A DNA stretch of 12,974 nt from CAYRYU01 sp964428355 (GTDB lineage: Bacteria > Muiribacteriota > Ozemobacteria > Ozemobacterales > Ozemobacteraceae). The stretch lies in assembly GCA_964428355.1 (NCBI GenBank), contig CAYRYU010000150.1, forward strand, positions 1-12,974, in the 5' to 3' direction. The translations under genes were made by a program, and so were the position numbers. The notes below the pieces were generated by a model that was not told the DNA's origin, did not search any database, and was given only the letters and a program-made list of their open reading frames with translations. Below, piece after piece: positions 5,391 through 12,974 of the stretch (position 1 is its first letter; each line of letters begins with the position of its first letter).

Positions 5391-7064
5391 ATGAAAAGGA
5401 TTGTCTCGGTTCTCTTGGCTCTCTTGATTCTCTGCGGTTCCCTTTCCGTTCCAGCTTTTTCCGAGAAACTTTCCCCTGAGGAAGCGAAGAAACTCCTCCT
5501 CGACCAGGCGGCAAAATTGGAGGAGCTTGCTGCGGCATGGGAGGCAAAGGGCCTGAAAACCATGACGGAAGAAGAGTTCAAAGCTCAAACCGGATGGTCC
5601 TTGGGGCAGTTGAATGGAACCAACATGCACATTCGGGGAATGTCCATAACCGTCGAGCAGATGCGGAAGTACGCCGCGGACTTCCGAAAACAGGCGGAAC
5701 TGGTTCCTGATTATGTTCCGCCCGCCGACCCCATCGATGTGGGGGCGATCCTTCAGGGTGTGGCCAACGGGGTTGGGGCGATCGTGGGGACGATACAGGC
5801 AATCAATGAACAAGAGGCGGAAAGATACCGGCAAAACCGGATTTCCCTCATCCAGAGTTCGATTCCCAAACTCGAAGAGCAGGCCGCAACATTCGACCGA
5901 TTGGTAAAGCTTCTCGATGACAATGGCCTCCAGACCATGACTGCTGCGGAGTTCAAAGCACAAACGGGTCATGTCCTCACCAGGGGTGGATATGCCATGC
6001 CCAACGGGTCGATTTCGAAGGATGAATTGAAGGAGCTGGCGGCAGAGTGCCGAAGGAGGGTGAAAGTCGCCCAGGAGGAACTCACAAGTCTCGAGGCGGA
6101 ATCAAAGGCATACAATGAAAAGGTCAATGCCACCAAACCGGAAGGATCCGGAAGCACCGGGAGCGGGGATCCCTCCAAGATCGTGAATCCCCTCGTTCCT
6201 CCGCAGAATGGAGGCAGTCCGTCGAATTCCGGTTCACCCCAGACAACCCCAGGAACGACCGGTACAAGTGGCTCCGCCGGAGCCACAGACGGGGATCTGA
6301 CAAACTCGTTTTCTGGTGACACCGCCCAAGCGGGAACGGTTTCTGCGCCGGAACAGGGCCAGACTGTTGCGGTCGTGAATGAGGAACCGGGAACCCAGGA
6401 AAAAAAGGACCCCGACCCGACATCGGAAACGAAAGACCCCGAACCGGTTGACCCGGCCAAGGACACTCCTGCGGCCGAAAGAGACCGTATCGAGGACAAT
6501 CTCGGGGATACCCTTGACGCGACCCAGGAAATCATCTCGAAGATCGAGAAGGAAACCGATCCTGCGATCAAGGAAGCCTTGAAGGTCAACCTTCGAAACA
6601 AGCTGACGGATTTGGGGGCCATCACGCAAACCCTGGGAGAAGAGCGGTTCAAGGATCTACCCGCCGATACCGAATTGAGTGGACTGGTTGGAAAGGCTGG
6701 CGATGCAATCAAGAAGGGTGAAGGGCTGATTGCTCAGACTGACACCCCCCCCACCACCTCGACAAAACCGGCTGACCCGACTTCCACGACACCTGCTCAG
6801 CCTCCTTCGCCTACCCCCACTCAGTCGCCTTCAACGACTCCCGCGCAGCCGACTTCTCCAACACCGGCTTCAACGGGCTCAGTGGACACTCCCGCAACAG
6901 ACCTCAAGGTGGGGGATTTCATAAGCAGCAGCAACGACAGCAGGGGAAAGTTCAAGATCGAGGCGATAACAAAGAACGAAGACGGTTCCTACAGTATCAA
7001 GACCGACAACGACCGGATCAAGCTCCGCCTTCAGCCTGGCGATACCCTCAAGAAAATTCCCTGA
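5391..7064 (+). CDS. secreted protein with duplicated EFKAQTG module, glycine-rich segment and Pro/Thr linkers
   Basis: I do not recognise the family. The protein has 557 residues. A Sec signal peptide (about 1-24) has a likely cut after Ala22-Phe-Ser; Cys15 is not in a lipobox. Two related alpha-helical modules, about residues 40-104 and 165-229, share the core GL-x-TMT-xx-EFKAQTG at an offset of 125 residues. Between them is a hydrophobic glycine-rich stretch (117-138, Gly at 118, 123, 127, 129 and 133), like a glycine zipper that could insert in or associate with a membrane. Next come a Gly/Ser/Thr/Pro linker (about 250-360), a charged helical segment (about 361-450), a Pro/Thr/Ser linker (about 451-503) and a small, probably beta-rich C-terminal domain (about 504-557). 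It lies 41 bp after the PilW/GspJ-like gene. It may be an envelope or surface partner of the pilin-like proteins, which is inference from context only. Confidence 0.85.
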   Translation: MKRIVSVLLALLILCGSLSVPAFSEKLSPEEAKKLLLDQAAKLEELAAAWEAKGLKTMTEEEFKAQTGWSLGQLNGTNMHIRGMSITVEQMRKYAADFRKQAELVPDYVPPADPIDVGAILQGVANGVGAIVGTIQAINEQEAERYRQNRISLIQSSIPKLEEQAATFDRLVKLLDDNGLQTMTAAEFKAQTGHVLTRGGYAMPNGSISKDELKELAAECRRRVKVAQEELTSLEAESKAYNEKVNATKPEGSGSTGSGDPSKIVNPLVPPQNGGSPSNSGSPQTTPGTTGTSGSAGATDGDLTNSFSGDTAQAGTVSAPEQGQTVAVVNEEPGTQEKKDPDPTSETKDPEPVDPAKDTPAAERDRIEDNLGDTLDATQEIISKIEKETDPAIKEALKVNLRNKLTDLGAITQTLGEERFKDLPADTELSGLVGKAGDAIKKGEGLIAQTDTPPTTSTKPADPTSTTPAQPPSPTPTQSPSTTPAQPTSPTPASTGSVDTPATDLKVGDFISSSNDSRGKFKIEAITKNEDGSYSIKTDNDRIKLRLQPGDTLKKIP

Positions 7065-7113
7065 GGATTTCGAGGGTGACTGCGCGCACGGTTCGGAGGA
7101 CTCCGTTCGAAAC

Positions 7114-7121
7114 GAGGGGGG
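7114..7121 (+). promoter_or_regulatory. ribosome binding site
   Basis: GAGGGGGG lies five bases before ATG 7127 and selects that start over the GTG at 7076 in the same frame. The hydrophobic signal peptide begins right after it. Confidence 0.75.
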
Positions 7122-7126
7122 AAAAC

Positions 7127-7639
7127 ATGAAACCACAGTCTATTCTCATGGTGGTCACCTTGGTTCTCCTTCTCGTGAATCCCTTGCTTGCCCAAATGAC
7201 CACATCCAGCAGCACGCAGACGGTTGGAAACACGACGGTTTCGAACACCACTACCCAGGGAAGCGGCTTCTACTCATCCACGACGATCATCACCAGCGGA
7301 GGAGCGCAGCCGGTGGCGACTACCACCACGACGACTTCGAACACCCCCGGCGGCTCCTCCCAGCCAATCCCCCCCGACCCGGATGAGCCGACACTGGAGT
7401 CGTCGATCATGGCTGCGGCTGAAACCATTGGTTCTCTTTCGAACCTGCTTTCCGCAGGCAACTCGGTGACAACCATGGGGAACGGAACCCAACAGAATCT
7501 CGATCCGATCAAGCTTCCGGAAAAGCTCCCGGTACCGAAACTCGAGCCCCTTCCCGAACCCAAACCGGAAGAGAAACTGATCAGGAAGACTTCCACATGG
7601 CTCGAGGAGTATCTGAAACGGAAAAAATCCGGCTACTGA
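7127..7639 (+). CDS. small secreted Ser/Thr-rich protein with Pro/Lys/Glu-rich tail
   Basis: A 170-residue hypothetical protein, not assigned to any family. A signal peptide (about 1-22) ends with a likely cut after LLA. The mature N-terminal half (about 23-80) is low complexity with many Thr, Ser and Gly and no Cys, suggesting an extended or heavily exposed surface segment. A short predicted helix follows (about 89-109, SSIMAAAETIGSLSNLLSAG). The tail is a repetitive Pro/Leu/Lys/Glu stretch (about 128-149) ending in a basic helix, WLEEYLKRKK. It is the last gene before the terminator, 62 bp after the duplicated-module protein. Export and location in the operon suggest an envelope role. No function can be read from the sequence. 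Confidence 0.8.
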   Translation: MKPQSILMVVTLVLLLVNPLLAQMTTSSSTQTVGNTTVSNTTTQGSGFYSSTTIITSGGAQPVATTTTTTSNTPGGSSQPIPPDPDEPTLESSIMAAAETIGSLSNLLSAGNSVTTMGNGTQQNLDPIKLPEKLPVPKLEPLPEPKPEEKLIRKTSTWLEEYLKRKKSGY

Positions 7640-7664
7640 TACTTCCCCGTCAACTTCGGACCAG

Positions 7665-7698
7665 CCGCCCGCGACCCCGCCGGGCGGTCTTTTCTTTT
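7665..7698 (+). terminator. Rho-independent terminator ending the pilin/sigma operon
   Basis: A 7-bp all-GC stem CCGCCCG (7665-7671)/CGGGCGG (7681-7687) with a 9-base loop is followed by TCTTTTCTTTT. It lies 26 bp after the last gene. It is the only classical intrinsic terminator on this strand between 174 and 10154, which supports a single transcription unit to its left. Confidence 0.88.
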
Positions 7699-7722
7699 GG
7701 TTCGATCGCGCTTATTGAGGCC

Positions 7723-7758
7723 TGAAGAAGCTTGCCCTGGCGAAGAAGTTTGCCCGGG
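7723..7758. repeat. 18-bp tandem direct repeat at the HEAT-gene promoter
   Basis: Two adjacent 18-bp units, 7723-7740 and 7741-7758, match at 15 of 18 positions (shared core GAAGAAG-x-TTGCCC). Each contains a TTGCCC hexamer, and the second one serves as the proposed -35 box. It could be a tandem operator for a regulator, or a recent duplication without a role. Confidence 0.65.
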
Positions 7759-7778
7759 GAAAAGGGATGGGGTATCAT
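7750..7778 (+). promoter_or_regulatory. predicted sigma70-like promoter
   Basis: TTGCCC (7750-7755, 4 of 6 to consensus), a 17-bp spacer, and TATCAT (7773-7778, 5 of 6). It lies just after the operon terminator. The expected transcription start near 7785 would lie downstream of the ATG at 7767, which argues for the GTG at 7824 as the real start of the HEAT gene. Prediction by eye only. Confidence 0.5.
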
Positions 7779-7808
7779 TTGAACCGAAAACAGTCCGTGC
7801 ACCAACAT

Positions 7809-7813
7809 GGAGG
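7809..7813 (+). promoter_or_regulatory. ribosome binding site selecting the GTG start at 7824
   Basis: GGAGG is placed ten bases before GTG 7824, a slightly long but workable spacing. The longer alternative from ATG 7767 has only a weak GGGGA upstream. Confidence 0.55.
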
Positions 7814-7823
7814 ATCAAACCCC

Positions 7824-10154
7824 GTGGCTGCCCGAACCCCGATTCCTGAACATCTCCTGGGCTCGATCAAGGGTTTCGTTCGGGAACTCGATTCCGAAAC
7901 TGCATTGAACCGCCTTGCCGCGGTCATGAATCTGCAGAATTTTATCGGGTTTTCGGAAGTCCGTGAAGCTTTGCAGCGGCAACTCGAAGTCGAAACCGAC
8001 GACGAATGCCGCGATCTGTTGGGGTCGGTTCTGGAAAAGTCCGCCCGCGGCCATGAAAGACCTAAAGACAAGGGCCTTCCCGACGAGCTCGACGAACTCC
8101 TCCGGATCCTCCTGCAGACAGATCCAGCCAAAATCGGGGACCTCCTGGAAACGTGGAGTGGCAGGTTCTTCGACAAGTTCGAGACCGTCATCGACCGATG
8201 TCTCGATGCCGAATTCCGGCCCGGAGCGCTCAGCGCGATCCTCCGGAAATCGAGGGAAAAATCCACCCCCTCCGCATTCAAGCGGCGCCTCGAAAGGCTG
8301 TTCTCCGATTCCCAGCCCACGGTTTTGCTGAGAACCTATCCCATCCTGATCGAGGTCGAACCCGGGACCGCGCTCGAAAGACTTCCGAAGCTCCTGTTGC
8401 ACAGGGCACTCCCCGTCCGCATCATGGCCGTCCGGACCCTCTACCGCCTGTATCCTGAAGAATCCCTCCGTATGCTCGGAGAGATGCTCCAGGACGAGAG
8501 GGAAGTCGTTCGCACAGTCGGAATAAGCCTGATGATGACCTTTCCCTTCCAGGACGTCTTCCCGCTTCTCCTGCAAGCTCTCGAGGAGGGAAAGATCCAG
8601 GGGCGGGTATTCCCCTTGGTCGTCGAACTGGTCAGGAACAATCCGGACCGGGATTTCTTCCGTCGCCTGGCGGAGTTGTACTGCCGTCTCGGGGGCGACA
8701 ACCTCGAAGCGAAGACCCTTCTTCGCACCGTCGCGGAATCCATGTCCCTCGTTCAGATGGAGATCGGGACTCCCGGAGCGATCATGGGAAAATATATCGA
8801 GGATGCCAGGAACCGCTTGAGCCGGCTTCTGACAACCGAGATCACTACCGAGCCCGATCCCACTCTCGCTCCCGAACCCGCTCCCGCCAGGCCGGTTGAG
8901 AAAACTGTCTCCGAAAAGACCCCCTCGAAGGAACCCACACCTATCTCAGCATCGAAACCGGTCCCCTCCAGGGAAAAGGACGAGGAGAAATCCGGGTTGG
9001 AGTCACTTATCGCGGCGAAAGCGGATTTTTCCCGTATCAAGCCGCTCCTTCCTGCCCAACCGACCGCGGAACTCATCGGAAAGCTCCTTTCCATACCAGG
9101 TTCGGGGACGATGAAGGACCAGGCCGCCATATCCTGGCTTGTCGGATGTCTCGAGTCTCCCGATCCGAAGGTGGTTATTCCCGTGATGGAATTCCTGGCC
9201 TTGCGCGCTCCCAAAAGCCTCGTTCCCCAGCTCCAGCTACTGTGCTTTCATCCCGATCCCGTCGTGGTGAACCAGGGAATCCGACACTTCCGACGTCTGG
9301 ACGAGAACGGGTTCGTCCTCAAGGTCCAGTCCTGGATCACGGACGGAAGCGACTCCCGCCCCCGCCGTGCCGCGCTGACAGGACTCGCGCAGATGAAGTT
9401 CTCCCGTGCTCGGCCGCTGGTTCTCAAGGCTTTGGAAAAGCTCAAGGAACCCGATCTGATCCAGGGATTCGGAAACCTTCTTTTGATGAACCCCGAATCC
9501 GATCTGTCCGCGACCCTGCAAACCATGGCGGAAAAGGAGTCCGGGAACCGCAAGGAGTATCTTCTCAGGCTTTCGGATCAGTGCGCGCAGAATTACCGGG
9601 CGATGCGCTCTCTGACCCCGGACGGCAAGGGACGGAAAGGCGCTCTCGCCTCCTTTCTCTCGGGCGAACAGTTCGAAACCCTTCTCGACGAGGTCCGGAA
9701 GATCCATTTCAATGCCGGGGCCGCCGGGGTCAACGCCTGGCTCAGCGATCCGGTCCATCAGGCCCTCGCTTTCATTGTCCTGACGGTGATTTTGACCGGT
9801 TTTCTGATTTCCAGCCCGATGTTCAAAGGCCAGTCGAAACCCACCCCCGCGGGCCGGGCGGGGAGCGGAAAAACCAACTCCAGTGTCATTCCCATGCCGA
9901 ATTCGAGCCAGACATTCAAACCCGGTGAGGCTCTCATCGGGAACCTCATCCTCTTCGACACGAGCAACCTTTTCTGGGTCTTCAAGTGTGACGACAAGAG
10001 GGTTTTTCAGGTCATGTTCCCCGCCAATGCCAAGGTGAAACACAACCAGCGCCTGGAGCTCAAGCTTCAGGACAGCGGAAAACAGTTCCGGGGCCGTCCC
10101 ATCTTCTCCGTCACGGATCTCAAACCCCTCGTTACCAATCCGAAATCCCAGTAA
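7824..10154 (+). CDS. membrane-anchored HEAT-repeat protein with small C-terminal extracytoplasmic domain
   Basis: A 776-residue alpha-helical repeat protein. HEAT-like helix pairs fill about residues 1-340 (for example VRIMAVRTLYRL followed by VVRTVGISLMMTF) and again about 392-560 (KVVIPVMEFLAL, PVVVNQGIRHFRRL). A Pro/Ser/Lys/Glu-rich linker at about 346-391 separates the blocks. A single membrane helix, ALAFIVLTVILTGFLIS, lies at 647-663. After a polar linker, a C-terminal domain of about 75 residues (from GEALIGNLI) is predicted to be beta-rich. HEAT arrays are protein-binding scaffolds, so a cytoplasmic platform tethered to the inner membrane is the simplest reading. The gene has its own promoter and stands apart from the pilin operon. 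An ATG at 7767 would add 19 residues, but the predicted promoter overlaps it. It converges with another membrane HEAT protein. Confidence 0.85.
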   Translation: MAARTPIPEHLLGSIKGFVRELDSETALNRLAAVMNLQNFIGFSEVREALQRQLEVETDDECRDLLGSVLEKSARGHERPKDKGLPDELDELLRILLQTDPAKIGDLLETWSGRFFDKFETVIDRCLDAEFRPGALSAILRKSREKSTPSAFKRRLERLFSDSQPTVLLRTYPILIEVEPGTALERLPKLLLHRALPVRIMAVRTLYRLYPEESLRMLGEMLQDEREVVRTVGISLMMTFPFQDVFPLLLQALEEGKIQGRVFPLVVELVRNNPDRDFFRRLAELYCRLGGDNLEAKTLLRTVAESMSLVQMEIGTPGAIMGKYIEDARNRLSRLLTTEITTEPDPTLAPEPAPARPVEKTVSEKTPSKEPTPISASKPVPSREKDEEKSGLESLIAAKADFSRIKPLLPAQPTAELIGKLLSIPGSGTMKDQAAISWLVGCLESPDPKVVIPVMEFLALRAPKSLVPQLQLLCFHPDPVVVNQGIRHFRRLDENGFVLKVQSWITDGSDSRPRRAALTGLAQMKFSRARPLVLKALEKLKEPDLIQGFGNLLLMNPESDLSATLQTMAEKESGNRKEYLLRLSDQCAQNYRAMRSLTPDGKGRKGALASFLSGEQFETLLDEVRKIHFNAGAAGVNAWLSDPVHQALAFIVLTVILTGFLISSPMFKGQSKPTPAGRAGSGKTNSSVIPMPNSSQTFKPGEALIGNLILFDTSNLFWVFKCDDKRVFQVMFPANAKVKHNQRLELKLQDSGKQFRGRPIFSVTDLKPLVTNPKSQ

Positions 10155-10168
10155 CCTGATCCGATCGC

Positions 10169-10239
10169 CAACGAAATGACCCCGGCGTGTCATCGCTTTG
10201 CCGGCCGGGATCACTGCAAAGAGTCCGACCCTTTCGTTG
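10169..10239. other. interrupted inverted repeat between convergent genes, possible bidirectional terminator
   Basis: CAACGAAA (10169-10176) pairs with TTTCGTTG (10232-10239). Inside it, the ten bases at 10177-10186 pair with 10204-10213 with one mismatch. An alternative stem CTTTGC (10196-10201)/GCAAAG (10216-10221) competes with the inner stem. No T-run follows on either strand, so it is not a canonical Rho-independent terminator. Its position, between two stop codons 89 bp apart, suggests a role in ending both transcripts. Confidence 0.5.
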
Positions 10240-10243
10240 CGGT

Positions 10244-12974
10244 TCAGTTCTCTCCCGTGTCGTTTGCGGGGTCCCAACCCGGAATCAGGATCTTCAGGGC
10301 CTTGATGACCTCCGTTCGGACCTGGAAATCCTCGTCCCCCTTGATTTTTCTCAAGGCGGGAATAGCTTCTTTCAGGGCAACCTTCCATTTTCCCACCATT
10401 CTTGCGGCAATTTCCCGGACACGGGGATCGGGATCCGAAAGTGCCTGTAAAAGGATTTCCTTTGCCGCTTCCGCCCGGTTCATCCCGATTTCCAGGGTGG
10501 AGATGACGGGGCGCCTTTCATCGGGAGGACCGGACTTGAAAGCCGTGACCAACTTTGGAACCGCGGCCGAAAACTCACGGGAATCGGCCCATGAGGGCCG
10601 GAGGCGGTTCAGGAGGGCGGTGATTCTTGCATGATGTTCGTCGAGATTCGTCTTCAAACCCGATATCAAATCGCTGAGGAAGAGAGATTCGGCCTTTTTC
10701 ATTTTTCCGATCAGCTCGATCGCCAATGCAAGGACCGCGGGGTCCCGGCTGACAAGCTGCCACCGCAGGCCTGCGACAAGGGTCTTTCCCTGGGGGGAGG
10801 AATCCCAGTTCGGGTCAATCTGGTCCAGGCCTTCGATCACTTCCGAACGAAGTTGGGGAGGGGAGTTGTTCAATGCTTCGATGTATGCCGCCAGATAGGG
10901 CTTTCCGTCCTTCCCAAGACCTTTGACAGTTTCGAAAGCCCTGCGCCGCACTTTTTGATCGGGGTTCCTCAAATCTCCCAGGGTCTTCTCGAGGAGTTTT
11001 TTCCCAGTTTCCGAGGAAAGCCAGCCCGGCCCCACTTTTTTGAGAAAGACTATCAGGGCTGGAATGTCGGCGGTCTTGGCGGATTCGAGAACCGAGACCA
11101 GCGCGTCCCTGTCGGGTTCGGGCCATGGAACCGATGCGGTTTCCAATGCCTTCCAAGTGGCCTGTCTGATGGACTCTTCTCCGTCGGTGAGGCCCCGCAA
11201 AAGGGGTCTAACCGCCTCGGAGGCATGGATTACCAGCTTGGACAAAACCCTTACTGCCGCCCCTCGAGTTTTCACGGAGCTTTCGGCGGCAAGCTTCCCC
11301 AGCTCGGGAATGGCATTCCTGGAGACCTCGAGGGAAGGCCAATCGGAAGCGATCCTTCCCAGAAGCGTTTCCACCCTCCCCGAAATCTCCACCGAATCGT
11401 CCGTCAAGCCAATAATCAAGGCGGGAACTGCGTCACGACCTTTTGGGGAGGTTTGCCAGGACGGATCAAGCCGGTTCAGGACTTCTTCCCCGATCTTCAT
11501 CGTGGATGGAGTCCTGGATGTCACCATACCGATCCCCTTCGTTAAGGCCGTCTCGAAAGATTGGTTGCCCCGCCAGTTGGGATCGACAAGCGGAAGAGCC
11601 TGGAAGCTTGCCCGCCGGATCTGGTCGTCATCGTCGAAGAGACGTTCGAGGAGGGTCGGAACGGCGGCACTCGAATCGTTGCCCAGGCTTCCAAGGAGAT
11701 TGACAGCTTCCAGCCGGCTTTCAACCGACTTGTCCATGGTCCTTCCCGTCAATTTTGCCACGAATGAATCACGTCCGATCAACCCGCAGCGGAAAAGCAG
11801 CTTTCCGACCTGCATGTTTCCGACGGGACCATAGAGGAGGAAAAGCGATCCGAGGATTACCGCGGACAGAGCTCCAAAAGAGATGGCCACTCTGAGCAGG
11901 GATTTTACCCTGACCCCCCTCCGGTACTCCTTGAAGGTCGTGGGGTCAAGTCGGGAAAGCGCCTGGGCAGCCGGCTCCCGTAGTTGGGGGTCATCAGCCT
12001 CGGTTGCCAGGGACTTGAGCCGCTCTCCGATGGCTTTGTTGAAAACACCGAAATCTCCAACGAACCTGATCACCCCGTACTGGGTTTGGAAATCCCATTT
12101 CGCCATGCGTCCCAGAAGCGACAGGATGAAGATCTTCGCGGCATCGATACTTTTCACATTGGGCTCGACAGCCTTGATCAATTCCAAGGTGGGTTCCCGG
12201 AGATCATTCCTCCATTCAAGAAGTATGTCGAAAAGAGTTGAGGTGCAATCCCTGGCCTGTGTGCCCAATTTTTTCAAAATGCCCAGCGCCCATTTTTTCT
12301 GTTCGACGCTTCCATTTTTCAACACCGCCTGGATTTCCAGAAGCTCCTTTGCGCCAACCGCCCCTTTTTCCCAGGCGGGGGGGATGAGTTCAAGACAATC
12401 GATCGCCTCCTGCCTTTCGGAAGGGCTCTGAGCTGAAAGCTTCGGAAAGAGGGCTTGTCGGATTTCTTTCTTGAGAGTCTCGTCGGTTTCGGATACCAAA
12501 GCAGAAGGGCGGATCTTCCTCATGGTTTGTACAATTTGAAGTTTCTCTTCGATCGGAAGACCGTTGAGGAGGCTGGAAAGGACCGGAATTGCGGAATCCG
12601 CTTTCTCTCCCACCAATCCAAGGACCCCGAGTGCCTGATTTCTGATCTCCTTGTCAGTGGATTTCAGTTTCGAAACCAGTTCCTCGATGCTGAACTCCTT
12701 CCGGGGTTGTTGCTCATCGGGAAGGTGGCTTCCGGTGCCCATTTCAGTGGATCCGAAGGAAACGCCGCCTTCGGATTCCATTCCTGGGACTCCGACGTCC
12801 TGCGAACCTTTGGCCTCCAGTTTCTGCAGAAGTTCGGCGGCTCCGGCGATCCCCCTTTCCTTGAAACGGTGGAGAGCCTTGATTGCGTTGGCCCTTACGG
12901 TCGGGTCCGCGGCTTTCAGAAGGGATATGACCATCTCGAGACTTTTCTGGCCTGGAAAGAACTGGAGGACGAAA
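10244..12974 (-). CDS. membrane-spanning HEAT-repeat protein, N-terminus beyond the window
   Basis: At least 896 residues from the first Met (12934), but the frame stays open to the window edge and its upstream codons read as a plausible HEAT helix, so this is a 5'-truncated gene. From that Met, residues 1-340 are HEAT-like helix pairs broken by a Gly/Ser/Glu-rich linker (about 41-80). A single membrane helix lies at 349-369 (VAISFGALSAVILGSLFLLY). Residues 390-896 form a second HEAT array on the other side of the membrane. Phrases such as DDDQIRRASFQAL, NPDQKVRRRAFETV and DPDPRVREIAARMV are textbook HEAT repeats. A P-x-W loop recurs through both arrays. HEAT arrays bind proteins; the partner is unknown. 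Unlike the neighbouring HEAT protein, this one places a large array on each side of the membrane. It ends 89 bp from the convergent gene. Confidence 0.87.
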   Translation of the reverse strand, partial: FVLQFFPGQKSLEMVISLLKAADPTVRANAIKALHRFKERGIAGAAELLQKLEAKGSQDVGVPGMESEGGVSFGSTEMGTGSHLPDEQQPRKEFSIEELVSKLKSTDKEIRNQALGVLGLVGEKADSAIPVLSSLLNGLPIEEKLQIVQTMRKIRPSALVSETDETLKKEIRQALFPKLSAQSPSERQEAIDCLELIPPAWEKGAVGAKELLEIQAVLKNGSVEQKKWALGILKKLGTQARDCTSTLFDILLEWRNDLREPTLELIKAVEPNVKSIDAAKIFILSLLGRMAKWDFQTQYGVIRFVGDFGVFNKAIGERLKSLATEADDPQLREPAAQALSRLDPTTFKEYRRGVRVKSLLRVAISFGALSAVILGSLFLLYGPVGNMQVGKLLFRCGLIGRDSFVAKLTGRTMDKSVESRLEAVNLLGSLGNDSSAAVPTLLERLFDDDDQIRRASFQALPLVDPNWRGNQSFETALTKGIGMVTSRTPSTMKIGEEVLNRLDPSWQTSPKGRDAVPALIIGLTDDSVEISGRVETLLGRIASDWPSLEVSRNAIPELGKLAAESSVKTRGAAVRVLSKLVIHASEAVRPLLRGLTDGEESIRQATWKALETASVPWPEPDRDALVSVLESAKTADIPALIVFLKKVGPGWLSSETGKKLLEKTLGDLRNPDQKVRRRAFETVKGLGKDGKPYLAAYIEALNNSPPQLRSEVIEGLDQIDPNWDSSPQGKTLVAGLRWQLVSRDPAVLALAIELIGKMKKAESLFLSDLISGLKTNLDEHHARITALLNRLRPSWADSREFSAAVPKLVTAFKSGPPDERRPVISTLEIGMNRAEAAKEILLQALSDPDPRVREIAARMVGKWKVALKEAIPALRKIKGDEDFQVRTEVIKALKILIPGWDPANDTGEN

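Noticed and set aside
5391..5460. Lipoprotein signal at Cys15 of the duplicated-module protein
   Set aside because: Leu at -1 does not fit a lipobox, and a normal signal peptidase I site follows at residues 22-24.
9237..10388. 383-codon antisense frame across the convergent junction
   Set aside because: It overlaps the 3' ends of both HEAT genes, which carry obvious family features; Arg/Gly/Glu-rich shadow composition.
10631..11545. 304-codon plus-strand frame inside the minus-strand HEAT gene
   Set aside because: The minus-strand frame shows regular HEAT repeats throughout this stretch. The plus frame has no domain or SD.

Overview
The window (about 58% GC by eye) looks like the chromosome of a didermic bacterium. 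It carries type IV pilin-like proteins with N-methylation signals, an ECF sigma factor with a membrane anti-sigma of FecR type, Sec signal peptides, and large membrane-anchored HEAT-repeat proteins. Nothing here (no rRNA, tRNA or housekeeping gene) fixes the taxon. A deep-branching uncultured lineage such as Candidatus Riflebacteria/Ozemobacteria would fit in style, but that is a hunch, not a result.

Region 1 (1-173) is hairpin-rich repetitive DNA. A 41-bp direct repeat occurs twice with a 120-bp period, nested inverted repeats lie between the copies, and the second copy runs up to the first start codon.

Region 2 (174-7698) is one plus-strand gene block of seven genes, probably an operon. 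In order: a large PilX-like protein, a PilV/GspI-like prepilin, an ECF sigma factor, its ZAS+FecR membrane anti-sigma factor, a PilW/GspJ-like prepilin, a secreted protein with an internal domain duplication and Pro/Thr linkers, and a small secreted Ser/Thr-rich protein. Several genes overlap by 1-4 bases (2489/2492, 3596/3599, 4654) and all gaps are at most 62 bp. The only clear Rho-independent terminator follows the last gene. I read it as a minor-pilin/surface-structure operon with its own cell-surface signalling pair. No TonB-dependent transducer, the usual FecR partner, is present in the window.

Region 3 (7699-10154) starts with an 18-bp tandem repeat and a sigma70-like promoter. These drive a 776-aa HEAT-repeat protein with one C-terminal membrane segment and a small extracytoplasmic domain.

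Region 4 (10155-12974) is a convergent intergenic stretch with a long interrupted inverted repeat. It is followed by a minus-strand HEAT-repeat protein whose N-terminus lies beyond the right edge. Its central membrane segment splits two HEAT arrays, and a P-x-W motif recurs at regular multiples of the repeat length.
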